Source of the DNA: Orientallactaga sibirica | Lineage: Eukaryota > Chordata > Mammalia > Rodentia > Dipodidae | Length of the DNA: 64,000 nt | NCBI GenBank assembly: GCA_036365145.1 | Contig: JAEOAD010000032.1 | Span: forward strand, 2,426,001-2,490,000 | Reading direction: 5' to 3' | Shown: positions 12,596 to 22,439 of the stretch, piece after piece | Layout of the letters: every line of letters begins with the position of its first letter | How positions within the stretch are numbered: position 1 is the stretch's first letter | The notes under the pieces: generated by a model | Seen by the model: the letters and a program-made list of their open reading frames with translations, nothing else | Told to the model about the DNA's origin: nothing | Databases searched by the model: none | Translations under genes and position numbers: made by a program

Positions 12596-13095
12596 AGATA
12601 GTAGCTTGGATCCTAAGATTGGGAAAAGAAATGTCTCTTTGTCTAGTGTTAGGATTAGAACTGTATCACCCAAAGACAACGGATTCATTTCTTAACCCCC
12701 AGTACCTCAGCTGTGGCTTTATACAAAAACAGAATCTTTTGTTAGCCGATAGTGTTAAAATGATGTTAATGGTCCCCAATCTAATATGACTGGCATTCTT
12801 ATGAGAGGGGGACAATTTGAATACATAGAAATGCACCTAGAGGAAAGATGATGTGAATGTGACAAGGTGTCTGTCATATGTAGATAGAGGTAAAAGCTAT
12901 AGTTCGGCCACCACAAACCTAGGAATGTCCAAGTCAACCAGAAGCTGAAAGAGATGAGCTAGTATCATTCACTGACAGCTTTCGGCATGGACATGGGCCC
13001 TCCATGCTAGACTTCTAGTCTCAAGAACTCCGAGATGACAAATTCCTGTTTTCCAAAATACACACTGTGTGGGACTTTGTTAGAGTAGTCCTAGA
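12596..13095 (+). mobile_element. MLT1-type LTR (ERVL-MaLR), ancient
   Basis: The order of motifs follows mammalian MLT1 LTRs: ATCACCCAAAGACAACGGAT near the start, GGTCCCCAATCTAATATGAC and CTGGCATTCTTATGAGAG in the middle, then CTTCTAGTCTCAAGAACTCC, GACAAATTCCTGTTTTC and a TGTGGGACTTTGTTA end. In intact copies the same positions read as an upstream spacer, a TATAAGA box and a polyadenylation region. It is highly diverged, so the edges are approximate. Confidence 0.65.
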
Positions 13096-13792
13096 ACATT
13101 GATTCCAATAGAGATCAGGTTTGAGAAATATGACAGTGTTGAGAGACCAGCCACATTCTTATGCAACATGGTGTGTTTCATAGCTTTAAAATGCAAAAAT
13201 TTATTTCCAGTATAATTTGAAATCCACAAGGATATCTGTTCTGAGCATGAGGCAGGCATGGTAATAATCAAATTCATTCATGATGGAAGACTCATTTATT
13301 CATAAAATAAGTTCTTTTTGTGTAACTTTGTTGGCTTTAAAAAATACTGCCATACAAGTGGTTCCATGAAGGAGCCTGTCTCAGACAACAAGGTGAAAAT
13401 TCACTCAGAAAGTGGCTCACTTTAATCTCTGCACTCCACGTATTTTGATGTAGGAACGCACTCACTGTCATAAGCTCTCCTCTTTATTACTACTACGTGA
13501 TTTTACTCCCCAAGTTTTTGGTGTGTTATAATTTCTACTTCATTTCTTTCAATAATTGTTTTTTAATGTCCCTTCAGACATTCTTGAAGATCTGCTTCGT
13601 TTTCCAGTTCTTGGGTTTTTGTTATCGGGTTGTTTCTAATTTCATTCCATTGTAACAAGAAAAGATATGAGATTACATTTTTATGAACTTGTTAAGAACA
13701 GTTTTGTGGCCTAACATATACTCTATTCAAAAACTCTGATTCATTGATTAAAAAAACATGTTGTATAGTCTGGCCTAGAAATATCCATTAAG

Positions 13793-13940
13793 AACCAGGC
13801 GTGGTGGTGCACACCTTTAATCCCAGAACACCACAGGAAGCAGAGGTAAGAGAATCGCCATGAGTTCGAGGCAACCCTGAGAATACAGAGTGAATTCCAG
13901 TTCAGCCTGGGCTAGACTGAGACCCTACCTCGAAAAACAA

Positions 13941-14000
<60 letters not shown>

Positions 14001-14093
14001 GGGAGGAGGGAGGGGGGAGGGAGGGGAGGGAGGGAGGGGAGGGAGGGAGGGAGGGAGGGAGGGGGGGGAGGGGGAGGGAGGGAGGGGGAGGAA
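13793..14093 (+). mobile_element. B1-type SINE with long (GAAA)n/(GGGA)n tail
   Basis: CAGGCGTGGTGGTGCACACC, CTTTAATCCCAGAACACC, GAGTTCGAGGCAACCCTGAG and GACCCTACCTCGAAAAAC are B1 landmarks up to about 13940. The A-tail has expanded into (GAAA)n (about 13941-14000) and then a G-rich (GGGA)n run to 14093, an all-purine strand of about 155 bp. Lys/Glu-, Arg/Gly- and Ser/Phe-rich frames here are repeat artefacts. Confidence 0.93.
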
Positions 14094-14646
14094 GGATCCA
14101 TTACGTACATTTCAAGTCTGATTTTTTTTTTTTGGTTGAGTTTGTTGTGTAGACATTCTGTTCTTTTGTAAGACTGAGATACTAAAATGCCACATAATTA
14201 TTACATTGGAGCTTACATATCTTTTAGTTTTAAGCAGTACTTCTTTTATAAAATTGGGTGCTCTAATATTCGATATATGTGTTAATAAACATTTAATTAA
14301 TCCTGTTGATATATTGAAAATTGATCATTTGGACCTTTTTGGTTGTTGTTGTTCTTTTACTTTTTCTGTCCTAAAGCATGTTTTTCAGATATAATTATAA
14401 CTATTCCTACTCATTTAGGATTGCACTTGCTAGGGACATCATTTTCCTTGCTTCCAATTTCAGTCCATGAACCTCCTCATCATAGAAGTGAATTTCTTGT
14501 ACAATGCACATTGTTAAGTCTTGTTTTTGAAACAATTCAGCCAGTCTGTACCTTTAAACTTGAAAAGGAGATCAGTTATACTTAGAGATAATGATATATA
14601 GAGACAAATGTTTACTTACCATTGGTGTTTTCTTCTAGTTGCTCTA

Positions 14647-14867
14647 GTTTTTTAAAATATTTTATTTATTCATTTATTTATTTGAGAGAGAGAAAGAGGC
14701 AGAGAGAGAGAGAGAATGGGCATGCCAAGGCCTCCAGCCAATGCAAACGAACTCCAGATGCATGTATCCCCTTGTGCATCTGGCTTACGTGGGTCCTTGG
14801 GAATTGCACCAGGATCTTTTGGCTTTGCAGGCACACGCCTTAACCACTAAGCCATCTCTCCAGCCCC
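14647..14867 (-). mobile_element. B2-type SINE
   Basis: The element is seen as its reverse complement. It runs from T-rich tail and GAGAGAGA through CATCTGGCTTACGTGGGTCC to the head complement GCCATCTCTCCAGCCCC. The 8-bp repeat TTGCTCTA flanks it (14639-14646 and 14871-14878). It lies inside the antisense L1 fragment. Confidence 0.92.
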
Positions 14868-14990
14868 AAATTGCTCTATTCTCTTACTTTCTTCCTACCT
14901 GATTGTCTTTGCTGACTCGTGCTTTCCTATACTGGTAATGTTTGGTTCCTCTTTATTTCTCATTTGCATGTTCACTCTTCTGATGGGGAA

Positions 14991-15785
14991 CAGCAATTCT
15001 GCATGCTATCATGATGGTAGTTTTTCCTTTCAGTCATTTCTTGTGGTATTTTAGACACAAGATAACAAGGTCAAATGGATATTTACATGTGTTCAATAAA
15101 CAGATCTCCGTTTCTCAGTGTGAACAACTGCCTGGTTGTATCCAAGAGGACAGCCTCGCATTGAGGTTCGAGGAGCTAGCTGGTGGTATCAGAGGCCTGA
15201 TGGCCTGTCTTCTTTTTTTGTTTTGTTTTTTCCCAATCAGAACCACAACCTAAAATTGTTTTATTTTATTTTTTTCAGAAACTGATATGATTATATATTT
15301 TCTAAGTGTTTTTATAATGTGTTTTAAGTCATCATATTGTATTTCATCCCTGATATGTGAGACGTGTTCTTTTCTCATGCATATTTCACTGCTGCCCTTT
15401 GTATACTGTATATTTTGCATCCTAGGATGGATTGTCTGATGTTTGCCATTGAGCAAGGAATGTGGATGTATCTTATCTTGAGTGATGGTTAAATCTGTTC
15501 TCAGAGGGATTTGTGTTACAACAGGTAGAAGCCTGTGCTGCTAAATGATACCATTCAGTCATTGTGCCTCTGCTGGAACACAGAGCTTACTGCTCTTCCC
15601 CAGTGTTCCATTCGTAGTACATGAGTGTTTGACAGACTCAGCACACATACAGTCGCTTCTTGCTGCCTCAGTATCTCCTTTGTAGTCCACACCCATCACA
15701 GTCAGGGCCCATTTCTCACAGCTGTGGCTGGTCAAAAATTCATTTTTTTTTTTTTTTAAATTTAGATAAAATTTAGAGGCTTGTA

Positions 15786-15787
<2 letters not shown>
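14991..15787. other. AT-rich non-coding DNA, origin uncertain
   Basis: No gene seen. Parts may be further diverged L1 sequence, but I could not match landmarks securely. T-rich tracts occur near 15210-15280 and 15741-15758. Confidence 0.4.
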
Positions 15788-15844
<57 letters not shown>

Positions 15845-16080
15845 GAGAGAGATGGGGGAGGGGGGAAGAAGACAGAGATGGGCGTGCCAGCAGTCTCTCA
15901 GCTGCTGTGAACGAAATCCAGATGTGTGTGCCCCCTTGTGGTCAAGTGCGGCATTGTGCCCTTGTGTCACTTTGCATCTGGCTAAACGTGGGAGCTGGAG
16001 ATTGGAACCGCTGGAGATTGGAACCAGTGTTCTTAGGCTTAGGAGGCAGGCGCCTTAACCACTAAGCCATCTCTCCAGCC
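15788..16080 (-). mobile_element. B2-type SINE, long form with CTCF-like core, (TA)n tail
   Basis: Seen as reverse complement. A (TA)n run (15790-15838) takes the place of the A-tail, followed by GAGAGAGATGGGGGAGG, GCAGTCTCTCAGCTGCTGTG, CCCCCTTGTGG, GGCATTGTGCCCTTGTGTCA and the head complement CCATCTCTCCAGCCC. It belongs to a longer subfamily than the short form because of the extra CAAAGTGACGCAAGGGCA-like block. Confidence 0.92.
15928..15941 (-). promoter_or_regulatory. CTCF core-like motif inside SINE
   Basis: On the minus strand this reads CCACAAGGGGGCAC, which fits the published CTCF core (CCASYAGRKGGCRS type) closely. Binding is not shown by sequence alone. Confidence 0.5.
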
Positions 16081-16394
16081 CAAGTAAATATATATTTTTC
16101 ATTTTATTTTTTTTTTTTGGCTTTTTAACTTTTTTTTTTATTTTTGGAGAGACACAGAGAGAGACAGACAGAGAGAGAGGGAGATAGATAAAGAATGGGA
16201 GTGCCAGCAGTCTCTCAGCTGCTATGAACGAAATCCAGATGCATGCGCCCCCTTGTGGGCAAGTGTGGCATTGTGCCCTTGCGTCACTTTGCATCTGGCT
16301 AAACGTGGGACCTGGAGATTGGAACTGGGTTCTTAGGCTTAGCAGGCACGCGCCTTAACCGCGAAGCCATCTCTCCAGCCCAAGTAAATATATT
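16081..16394 (-). mobile_element. Second long-form B2-type SINE inserted next to the first
   Basis: Same subfamily and orientation as its left neighbour; body about 16100-16380. AAGTAAATATAT occurs on both sides (from 16082 and from 16382), so this copy landed just beyond the head of the first and duplicated that junction. Confidence 0.9.
16245..16258 (-). promoter_or_regulatory. CTCF core-like motif inside SINE
   Basis: On the minus strand this reads CCACAAGGGGGCGC, an essentially perfect CTCF core. It is about 310 bp from the matching motif in the adjacent SINE and has the same orientation. Confidence 0.55.
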
Positions 16395-17530
16395 TTTTAA
16401 TGATCTCATGAACTGGCACCAAAAAGCCTTTCAGTCTAATTTTATCCCATTCATGAACTGTGACCAGAAACTCTTTTACCTTTACAGTCCATCCACATTA
16501 CTTCTTCTAATATACATAAGTTGATACAAATTGCTTGGAATCATTGAACTCAATCAAAAGTTCATATTTTATGTTAAGAACCCAAATACTACTTGGGTCA
16601 GCTTACTAAGAGTTGTTTCAGTTTTGCTTCTCAATTTTAGGTGATGAAGAAATGATTAATGATAAGTACGGTTTAAAGTGGTGAGATTCAACAACAACAA
16701 AAAAATGCATAATACCTCCCTGCAGGCCTTCCTTCTCCTTCATAGTCTCTGGTTGTCACAAGTAAAAATTAGGAAATGGGGTGGTAAAATCTAGAAATGG
16801 AACTGTCTCTTGTGCATAGTGTGAACAGGGTTTGCAACAACATGGGTAGAAGTAATTTTGGATTGTATATCTTTTTTCATCTTGGATTCCCAGCAGTATC
16901 ATTTTAAACTTTTAAAGCTTCATTTTATTTTTACTGTGCTTCTTGGAGAATACATAATAAGGTAAGAATTATCTATCTATTGTAACTTCATAAATGAGAA
17001 GGTAGAAGCTCATACATCACAGAAACACAAGGGAGAGCTTCAGAACTTCCGCCATCAATAAAACGAGAACGTGCAGCAGAATCGAGACGGCATGAGGTGT
17101 GGCTGCCTAAACCTATTAGGCTCTAATCTAATTATTTAGACATTCTACTGCCTGCCTCCCAGTACCAACACTACTGGGTTTTTTTATATACATATATAAG
17201 ACAATATAATTTTAAGTGTACGCATCAAAACTTAAGAGTGGATGGATTTACTACACTTTTTTGCAGGTAAGCAGAACCAAACAGAGCCAAGGAGTCAAGA
17301 CACAAGGACCATAAGTAGCTGCTGCCAACCCTCCTTGAAAAAAACCAATGCATATGCAACCAGACTGCAGGTCAGTTTGAGAACCAACATCAACCGAGGG
17401 CTAAAGGACCAGACAGAACATGCCCTACATCAATGGCAGAATCCACATCCTTCATAAACATGCAGAAACACAATCTTCCCCATACATCACCTGTCAAAAC
17501 ACCATAGAGTCCTAGCAAATTCGAGATGAC
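16395..17530. other. Unique non-coding DNA
   Basis: No gene or secure transposon match. A 71-codon frame at 17242-17457 follows a CTTTTTTGCAGGTAAG sequence that mimics splice sites, but the peptide has no recognisable family. Confidence 0.45.
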
Positions 17531-18025
17531 TGAAATAATACTATCGTTTCCAAACAAAATTTAATGCACCTCGAAAGAATTTGCAGGTGGAAAATGGAAA
17601 ATTAAAAACCACATAGAAGTTAATAAGGTCTTGAAAAATGAATCATTCAAAGATGTCACATTTTATTTATTTGTTTATGTGAGAGAGAGTGTGGCTGGGG
17701 AGAGAAACTGAAAGAGAGAGAATTGGTGCAACAGGGCCTCGAGCTCGGCAACAGAACTCCAGACACATACACCACTTTGTACAACTGGCAACGTGTATAC
17801 TTTGTACATCATGGGTACTGGGGAACAAACCCAGGCCCTTAGGCTTTGCAAGCAAGCTCCCTTACTTGCTGAGCAATCGCTCTAGCCCAAGAAGTCACTT
17901 TTGTCTTGAGACCAAGTTTAACGAAAACACAGCAAAGCATTAGGATATATCAAAAGCAGTCCTAACATGGAGGTTTATATCAATACATGCTTACATTCAG
18001 AAAGTAAAAATTCAAACAGCTGTCA
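17531..18025 (+). mobile_element. LINE-1 ORF2-region fragment, very degenerate
   Basis: After the nested SINE, AAAAGCAGTCCTAACATGGA, GGTTTATATCAATACATGC and TTACATTCAGAAAG follow the L1 ORF2 stretch that normally encodes a K-A-V-x-R-G-K-F-I-A series. The text before the SINE fits the preceding ORF2 part loosely. The fragment is split by the SINE at about 17656-17888. Confidence 0.5.
17656..17888 (-). mobile_element. B2-type SINE, diverged
   Basis: Reverse-complement landmarks are TTTATTTATTTGTTTATGTG, GAGAGAGAG, GCAACAGAACTCCAGAC, GTACTGGGGAACAAACCC and GCAATCGCTCTAGCCC. An imperfect flanking repeat (AAGATGTCACATTTT versus AAGAAGTCACTTTT) is visible. Confidence 0.85.
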
Positions 18026-18028
18026 GGT

Positions 18029-18115
18029 CCCCAGGAGTGGTAGTGCACGCTTATAATCTCAACGCTTTGAAGGTCAAAGAAGAGGGATCCCAAGTTCAAA
18101 GCCAACCTAGGTTAT
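18029..18115 (+). mobile_element. B1-related fragment, degenerate
   Basis: CCCCAGGAGTGGTAGTGCAC, GCTTATAATCTCAACGCTTT and CAAGTTCAAAGCCAACCTAGG echo B1 head and core landmarks with many changes. Confidence 0.5.
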
Positions 18116-18214
18116 GCAGGGAGGGAAAGAAGGTAAAGAAGAGCAGCATGGAAGGGACAGAGAGAAAGGAAAGAAACTTCTCAAACTGGCAAGCTAACTG
18201 TACACATCAAGAGA

Positions 18215-18890
18215 CCAGAGAAAGAACAGATTCTCCCAAAGTGAGCAGGAGGAAAACTATTAAAGACCCCAGTAAAAGAAAATTCAATAAACCTCTCTTT
18301 CCTGCATTTCTTATACACCATAATACCAGGTGGGCTGCCAACTTGTTAATCCAGCAGGGAAAAAAGCAGACTTTAAAGAACAGAATACTCCTTCAGCATT
18401 CTCTCCCCTTCAAAAGACTCTGCCTTCTTCCTGTTGTCCAAAGGCAGGTCAGCTGGCCCAATCTCCATAGTTGTAATCTCTCAAACAATTGAAGCGGAAT
18501 TGGCAGAAGTTTCAGACCAAAGATTTCTTTCTGTGCCATACCTCTCTACTCACACAAGTCCATTTCTACATAATACAACCCTACAAAATTTCTCAGGACA
18601 CAGGAAGGGAGCACACAGCAAGTCTCTCACACAAATAGCTTCTAGCCCAGTACAGACAAAGCTCTTTCTCACCCTCAGAAGCCAAACCTCTAAGTCCATA
18701 GTTCTTAGTGCATTCAGGTCTTTCCACTCTGACCAGAAGAGTCCATCAAGCTGTACTTACAGCACTGCAAGGCGTCTCTTGGGCCAAGATTTCAAATCTT
18801 TCCACATCCTCCTGCAAAGCAGTTCCAAAAGGCCAAAGCTATACAGTCAGGTTCCAAGAAGCAATGATTATAGTTCTCGGTACCAGCTTT
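18215..18890 (-). mobile_element. MaLR internal region (ORR1/MT-like), non-coding
   Basis: Read on the minus strand, the segment that follows the LTR has the wording of rodent MaLR internal sequence: a GGTACC just inside the LTR, then a passage around TTGGAACTGCTTTGCAGGAG, GTGGAAAGATTTGAAATC, ACAGCTTGATGGACTCTTCT and GAAAGACCTGAATGCA. MaLR elements lack coding genes. The 214-codon plus-strand frame at 18434-19078 lies antisense to this element and is not a gene. Confidence 0.65.
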
Positions 18891-19196
18891 ACTCTTGCAG
18901 TCAGGTTCACATTGCTGGCAGAAAACGCCTGACCAAGAGCAGCTTACAGGGAAAAGGAGGTTTAATTTGGCTCACAGACTTGAGGGGAAGTCCAATAATG
19001 GCAGAGGAAAATGATGACATGGGCAGAGGGTGGACATCATCTCCTGGCCAACATCAGGTTGTCAACAGCAACCCATAAGCCCACCCCCAACAATGCACTG
19101 CGTCCAGGAGGCATTCATTCCCAAGTCTCTATTAGCTGGGAACCTAGCATTCACAACACCTAAGTTGATAAGGAACACTTGAGTCAAACCACCACA
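18891..19196 (-). mobile_element. MaLR-type 5' LTR (ERVL-MaLR)
   Basis: On the minus strand it starts TGTGGTGGTTTGACTC and passes through GCCATTATTGGACTTCCCC, CTGTGAGCCAAATTAAACC (polyadenylation-signal region) and GGTCAGGCGTTTTCTGCC. This is the usual organisation of rodent MaLR LTRs. It joins the internal region at a GGTACC-containing primer-site zone near 18890, so LTR and internal part form one 5' half-element. Confidence 0.75.
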
Positions 19197-19304
19197 GGTT
19201 CTCTTCCTAGTCAATGCCAAACCAAGCTTTCTACAGTATCCGCTCCCATTCCATAGCATTCCAGTCCCAGAGTGAATTATTTACCTCCTTCTCTAGGTCC
19301 CTTT

Positions 19305-19534
19305 CTTTTTTTTTTTAAATATTTTTTAATATTTTTAATTTTTTTATTTATTTATGACAGAGAAAGGGAGAGAGAGAGTAAGGATGGGCATGCCAGGGCC
19401 TCTAGCCACTGCAAACAAATTCCAGATGCATGTGCCACCATGTGTATCTGGTTTATGTGGGACCTGGAGAAGTGAACTGGGGTCCTTAGGCTTTGCAGGC
19501 ATGCACTTTAACCACTAAGCCATCTCTCCAGCCC
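19305..19534 (-). mobile_element. B2-type SINE
   Basis: Reverse-complement landmarks from a T/A-rich tail and TTATTTATTTATGACAGAG to CTAAGCCATCTCTCCAGCCC. The body is well preserved. Confidence 0.92.
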
Positions 19535-19803
19535 TCCTTTTTGTTCTTAGTGTGGTGTTCTGTTTCATTCAGTTTATATTTTGCACAGCACTCAGCATAG
19601 GGGAGTATAACTGATCTATCAGTATCTCCCTACTTAACATAATGAAGGAAGGTTAGGCACCATAGTGTAAACAGCCCGCCATAGTGCAAATGAAAATGTC
19701 AGACTGAGAACAAAAACCAGTTCAAGTCTTCCAAGAGCTAGTATGTTAATGGGAAAAGTAGTGCACAAGCACATGTGTGGACAAGCAAGCGTGTGCATGC
19801 ACG

Positions 19804-19846
<43 letters not shown>

Positions 19847-20570
19847 GTTTAAGTATTGAAAACTGTTGAGGAAAAATGAACCTGAGAGAACTGAGAAGTG
19901 AGCAGCAGGGAAGGACAAAAGGATGTATTTATAAAGACTTTCCCAGAAGACTCATTCAGAGGAGGCAGTGCTTCAGCAGTGATGTGAATGCGAGAACATC
20001 TCTAAGAGAAGCAGCCCTCGCAGAAGGAAGGGAAGGTGCACAGTTCACAGGCAGACACACCCTTTGCAGCACAGGAGTGCTCAAGAAGAGAGGCTGCTGG
20101 GGATGTATCACATACGTTTTTGCAGGGTGGGCAAAGCTTGGATTTTATTCCAAGTATGACAGGAAGCTTTTGGATTGTATGGGGAAGGAGATGCATGAAC
20201 CAGCTTTTTTGTTTTTAAAACTATCTTCGACTGCAAAGGAGAAAGTACACTATGTGTAGGCATGTGGGAGGTGAGGTTGTTCTTAAATAGGTAAATGGTG
20301 AAATTTTATAATGGCATGTGAACTGGCAACTTACCCGAAAGGAGACTACAATGAGAACATTAATATAGACACAACCAAATTAAGGTAAAATGAAAAACAT
20401 AGCTTTATTTTTTAATGAAACTGAGCAATGCAACTTTCTTAAATACAATATTGTTTTAATGTAAAACCCTACTCTTAATGTACTGTGGGTTTTCAATACA
20501 ATGATGGAGTGCATTGTTATGCCTTCTTAGTTGAAAACATGTCATATTTTAACAGAAAGGATCAAAAATC
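19535..20570. other. Non-coding DNA with CA microsatellite and a possible ancient repeat
   Basis: A (CA)n run fills 19801-19844. From about 19930 to 20200, GAGGAGGCAGTGCTTCAGCA, TGATGTGAATGCGAGAAC, GGGCAAAGCTTGGATTTTAT and ATGACAGGAAGCTTTTGG recall a dispersed old mammalian repeat whose copies also contain a GGATTTTATTCTAAGTG phrase. I cannot name the family with certainty. The 127-codon frame at 19876-20259 lies in it and is not supported as a gene. Confidence 0.4.
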
Positions 20571-20679
20571 AGAGAAAGTTGGCATGGTACTAGAACCCCT
20601 GCACTCAGGAATCTGAGGCAGCAGTAACATGAGTTCAAGGTCAAGACAATGTAGCAAAACACTTTCAAAAATACAAAGA
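20571..20679 (+). mobile_element. B1-related fragment, degenerate
   Basis: GGCATGGTACTAGAACCCC, GCACTCAGGAATCTGAGGCA and GAGTTCAAGGTCAAGACAAT match B1 landmarks loosely. It is directly upstream of a younger B1. Confidence 0.5.
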
Positions 20680-20680
20680 A

Positions 20681-20826
20681 GCCAAGCGTGGTGGCGCACG
20701 CCTTTAATCCCAGCACTCGGGAGACAGAGGTAGGAGGATCGCCGTGAGTTCGAGGCCTCCCTGGACTACATAGTGAATTCCAGGTCAGCCTGGGCTTGAG
20801 TGAGACCCTATCTCGAAAAACTCAAA
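20681..20826 (+). mobile_element. B1 SINE
   Basis: CAAGCGTGGTGGCGCACGCC, TTTAATCCCAGCACTCGGGA, GAGTTCGAGGCCTCCCTGGA, GAATTCCAGGTCAGCCTGGG and GACCCTATCTCGAAAAAC are in B1 order. The element carries the second GAATTCCAGGTCAG block typical of rodent B1. It looks young, with CpGs intact. Confidence 0.95.
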
Positions 20827-20839
20827 TTGAGCAGGAGAA

Positions 20840-21215
20840 AAATATTAGGATTGAAGCGGAAGCAAAAGTGAGGACACAGAGTTCACACGTACAAGTCAGG
20901 AACCCTATTCCCACATGGCTCCTTACCGCCCCCCACACGGCTCCTTACCGCCCCCCACACGGCTCCTTACCGCCCCCCCCACAGGGCAGGAACTCTTTGT
21001 ACTTTCTTTTTTATGGTTTTCCCAGACCCAACACTTGGGCTCTCAGAGCACGTGGGTGTATTCATTTGCATTCCCTTGGCTCTGTACTCCCCTCAATAAA
21101 TGTAATAATTTAATAATTATCCTTCTCAGTCTTATTTTATCCAATTCTTTGGTTAGAAGTAGACACAAACCTAGGGTTTGGGGGTTGAAGGACTTGTTTT
21201 CCTGAACCCCTAACA
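20840..21215 (+). mobile_element. Possible LTR fragment with a 22-bp tandem triplication
   Basis: Three copies of a 22-bp unit containing GGCTCCTTACCGCCCCC fill 20913-20982. Downstream come CCTTGGCTCTGTACTCCCC and CTCAATAAATG (polyadenylation signal), then a T/G-rich stretch ending CTGAACCCCTAACA. That layout resembles the R-U5 end of a retroviral LTR, but I found no clear start or target duplication. Confidence 0.3.
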
Positions 21216-21305
21216 CCCTGTTTCAAATAAATAATTTAAATAAATAGCAAGACGCTCACATTGCCCTTCCATGATCACAAAAGCAAATAAGAAGAAAAGT
21301 ACCAA

Positions 21306-21505
21306 CGCTGGAGAGATGCCTTAGCAGGTAAGATGCTTGCCTGCTAAGCCGGACGGCTCGGGTTTGATTCTCCAGGACCCACATAAAGCCAGATGCACAA
21401 GTGGTGCATACATCTGGAGTACATTTGCAATGGCAAGAGGCCCTGGTATGCCCATTCATTCTCATTCTTCTCTTTCCTTATAAATAAGTAAAATAATTTT
21501 TAAAA
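21306..21505 (+). mobile_element. B2-type SINE (short form)
   Basis: It starts GCTGGAGAGATGCCTTAGCA and continues GGTTTGATTCTCCAGGACCC, CATACATCTGGAGTACATTT and GCAATGGCAAGAGGCCCTGG, ending in an A-rich tail. Confidence 0.92.
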
Positions 21506-21790
21506 AAATAAGAAAAAAGTACTATACGTATGAAAATTCATAGTCTAGGCTTATCTCAACTAATAAAGAAGAGTGGTTTTCTGTGGAAAATAATATATTT
21601 AGTTAGAAGAAAAACACTGAATTAATTGAGGGGGTGTCAGAGCCAAAAAATGTGGTAAACTGCAATTTCAGTAATCTAGCTAATATTATAAACATATTGA
21701 TTCACAATGTCTCTTATGTTTAGAGTTTAAAAATGTAATGAACATTTATTATGATTTCTCTGATCAAAGAAAGTCCTTAAATTTAAAATT
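21506..21790. other. AT-rich unique DNA
   Basis: Nothing recognisable. Confidence 0.5.
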
Positions 21791-21795
21791 CTAAC

Positions 21796-22186
21796 TGTGG
21801 TAGTTTGAATATATGTCCCCCAATATATTCAGTGTTTTACTAGTTATAGTTTGCATCTGCAATCACCTTGCTAGAGGCAATGTCACTGGGGCCAGTCTTA
21901 AGATGTTAATGGTGGGTTTGAGATTCCATTGTAAAGATATGCAAATGTGCCTAGCGGGAGTTCCTGAAGTGTCTATGTGACCCTTTTGGCTGTAGTTTTG
22001 CTCTGTGTGCTGTGTAGCTGGCAGCTTGGTTTTGCTTTCTCTGCTTGGCCTTGTGAGAGCAGGTCGCTTCTTCTGCCATTATGGAACTTCCCCTGGATCT
22101 GTAAGCTTCAATAAATAATATCCCTTCCTCCATAACTGTGCCTGGTCTGGAAGTTCAGCTCAGCAAACCTGAAGCTGTCTGCTACA
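21796..22186 (+). mobile_element. MaLR-type solo LTR, complete, TSD CTAAC
   Basis: 391 bp from TGTGGTAGTTTGAATATATG to CTGTCTGCTACA, with TG...CA ends, a GGAACTTCCCCTGGATCTG block and AATAAA-type signal in CTTCAATAAATAATATCC. The host duplication CTAAC is perfect at 21791-21795 and 22187-22191, the 5-bp length expected for ERVL-type integrases. Two more copies of the same subfamily are in this window. Confidence 0.85.
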
Positions 22187-22204
22187 CTAACCTATGTAAA
22201 AATT

Positions 22205-22439
22205 CATTTATTTTTTTAGAAATGTTTTATTTATTATTTATTTGCAAGGAGAGAGAGACAGCAAGAAAAGGGGAGAGAATGATTGAGAATAAATAGGCGC
22301 ACCAAAGCCTCTTGCCACTGCAGACAAAGATACATGCACCACTTTGTACATCTGGCTTTACGTGGGTACTGGGGAATCAAACCCAGGCCATCAGACTTTT
22401 CAAGCAAATACCTTTAACTACTGAGCCATTTTTCTAGCC
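22205..22439 (-). mobile_element. B2-type SINE, moderately diverged
   Basis: Reverse-complement landmarks TTTATTTATTATTTATTTGC, AGCCTCTTGCCACTGCAGAC, GGCTTTACGTGGGTACTGGG and GAGCCATTTTTCTAGCCC. The flanks share AAAATTCATTT/AAAATTTATTT. Confidence 0.88.

Larger units (their letters stand above)
13400..14990 (-). mobile_element. LINE-1 ORF2-region fragment, antisense, degenerate, with nested SINEs
   Basis: Read on the minus strand this follows L1 ORF2 between the endonuclease and reverse-transcriptase parts. Plus-strand landmarks are GGTGTGTTATAATTTCTACTTC, TTCATTCCATTGTAACAAG, TTTTGTGGCCTAACATATAC and AAATTGGGTGCTCTAATATT, then GTCTTGTTTTTGAAACAATT with CAGCCAGTCTGTACCTTT. It is interrupted by a B1 with a GA-rich tail (about 13793-14093) and by a B2-type SINE (14647-14867). 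No long frame survives. The last 200 bp are assigned less securely. Confidence 0.68.

Noticed and set aside
17242..17457. Frame preceded by a TTTTTTGCAGGTAAG string
   Set aside because: An acceptor and a donor motif abut with no exon between them, and the downstream peptide is not recognisable.
18434..19078. 214-codon plus-strand open frame
   Set aside because: It lies antisense to a MaLR LTR and its internal region. MaLR elements are non-coding and the peptide has no known domain.
19930..20200. Possible gene from a 127-codon frame
   Set aside because: The text is more like an old dispersed repeat, and a 64-codon antisense frame overlaps it.
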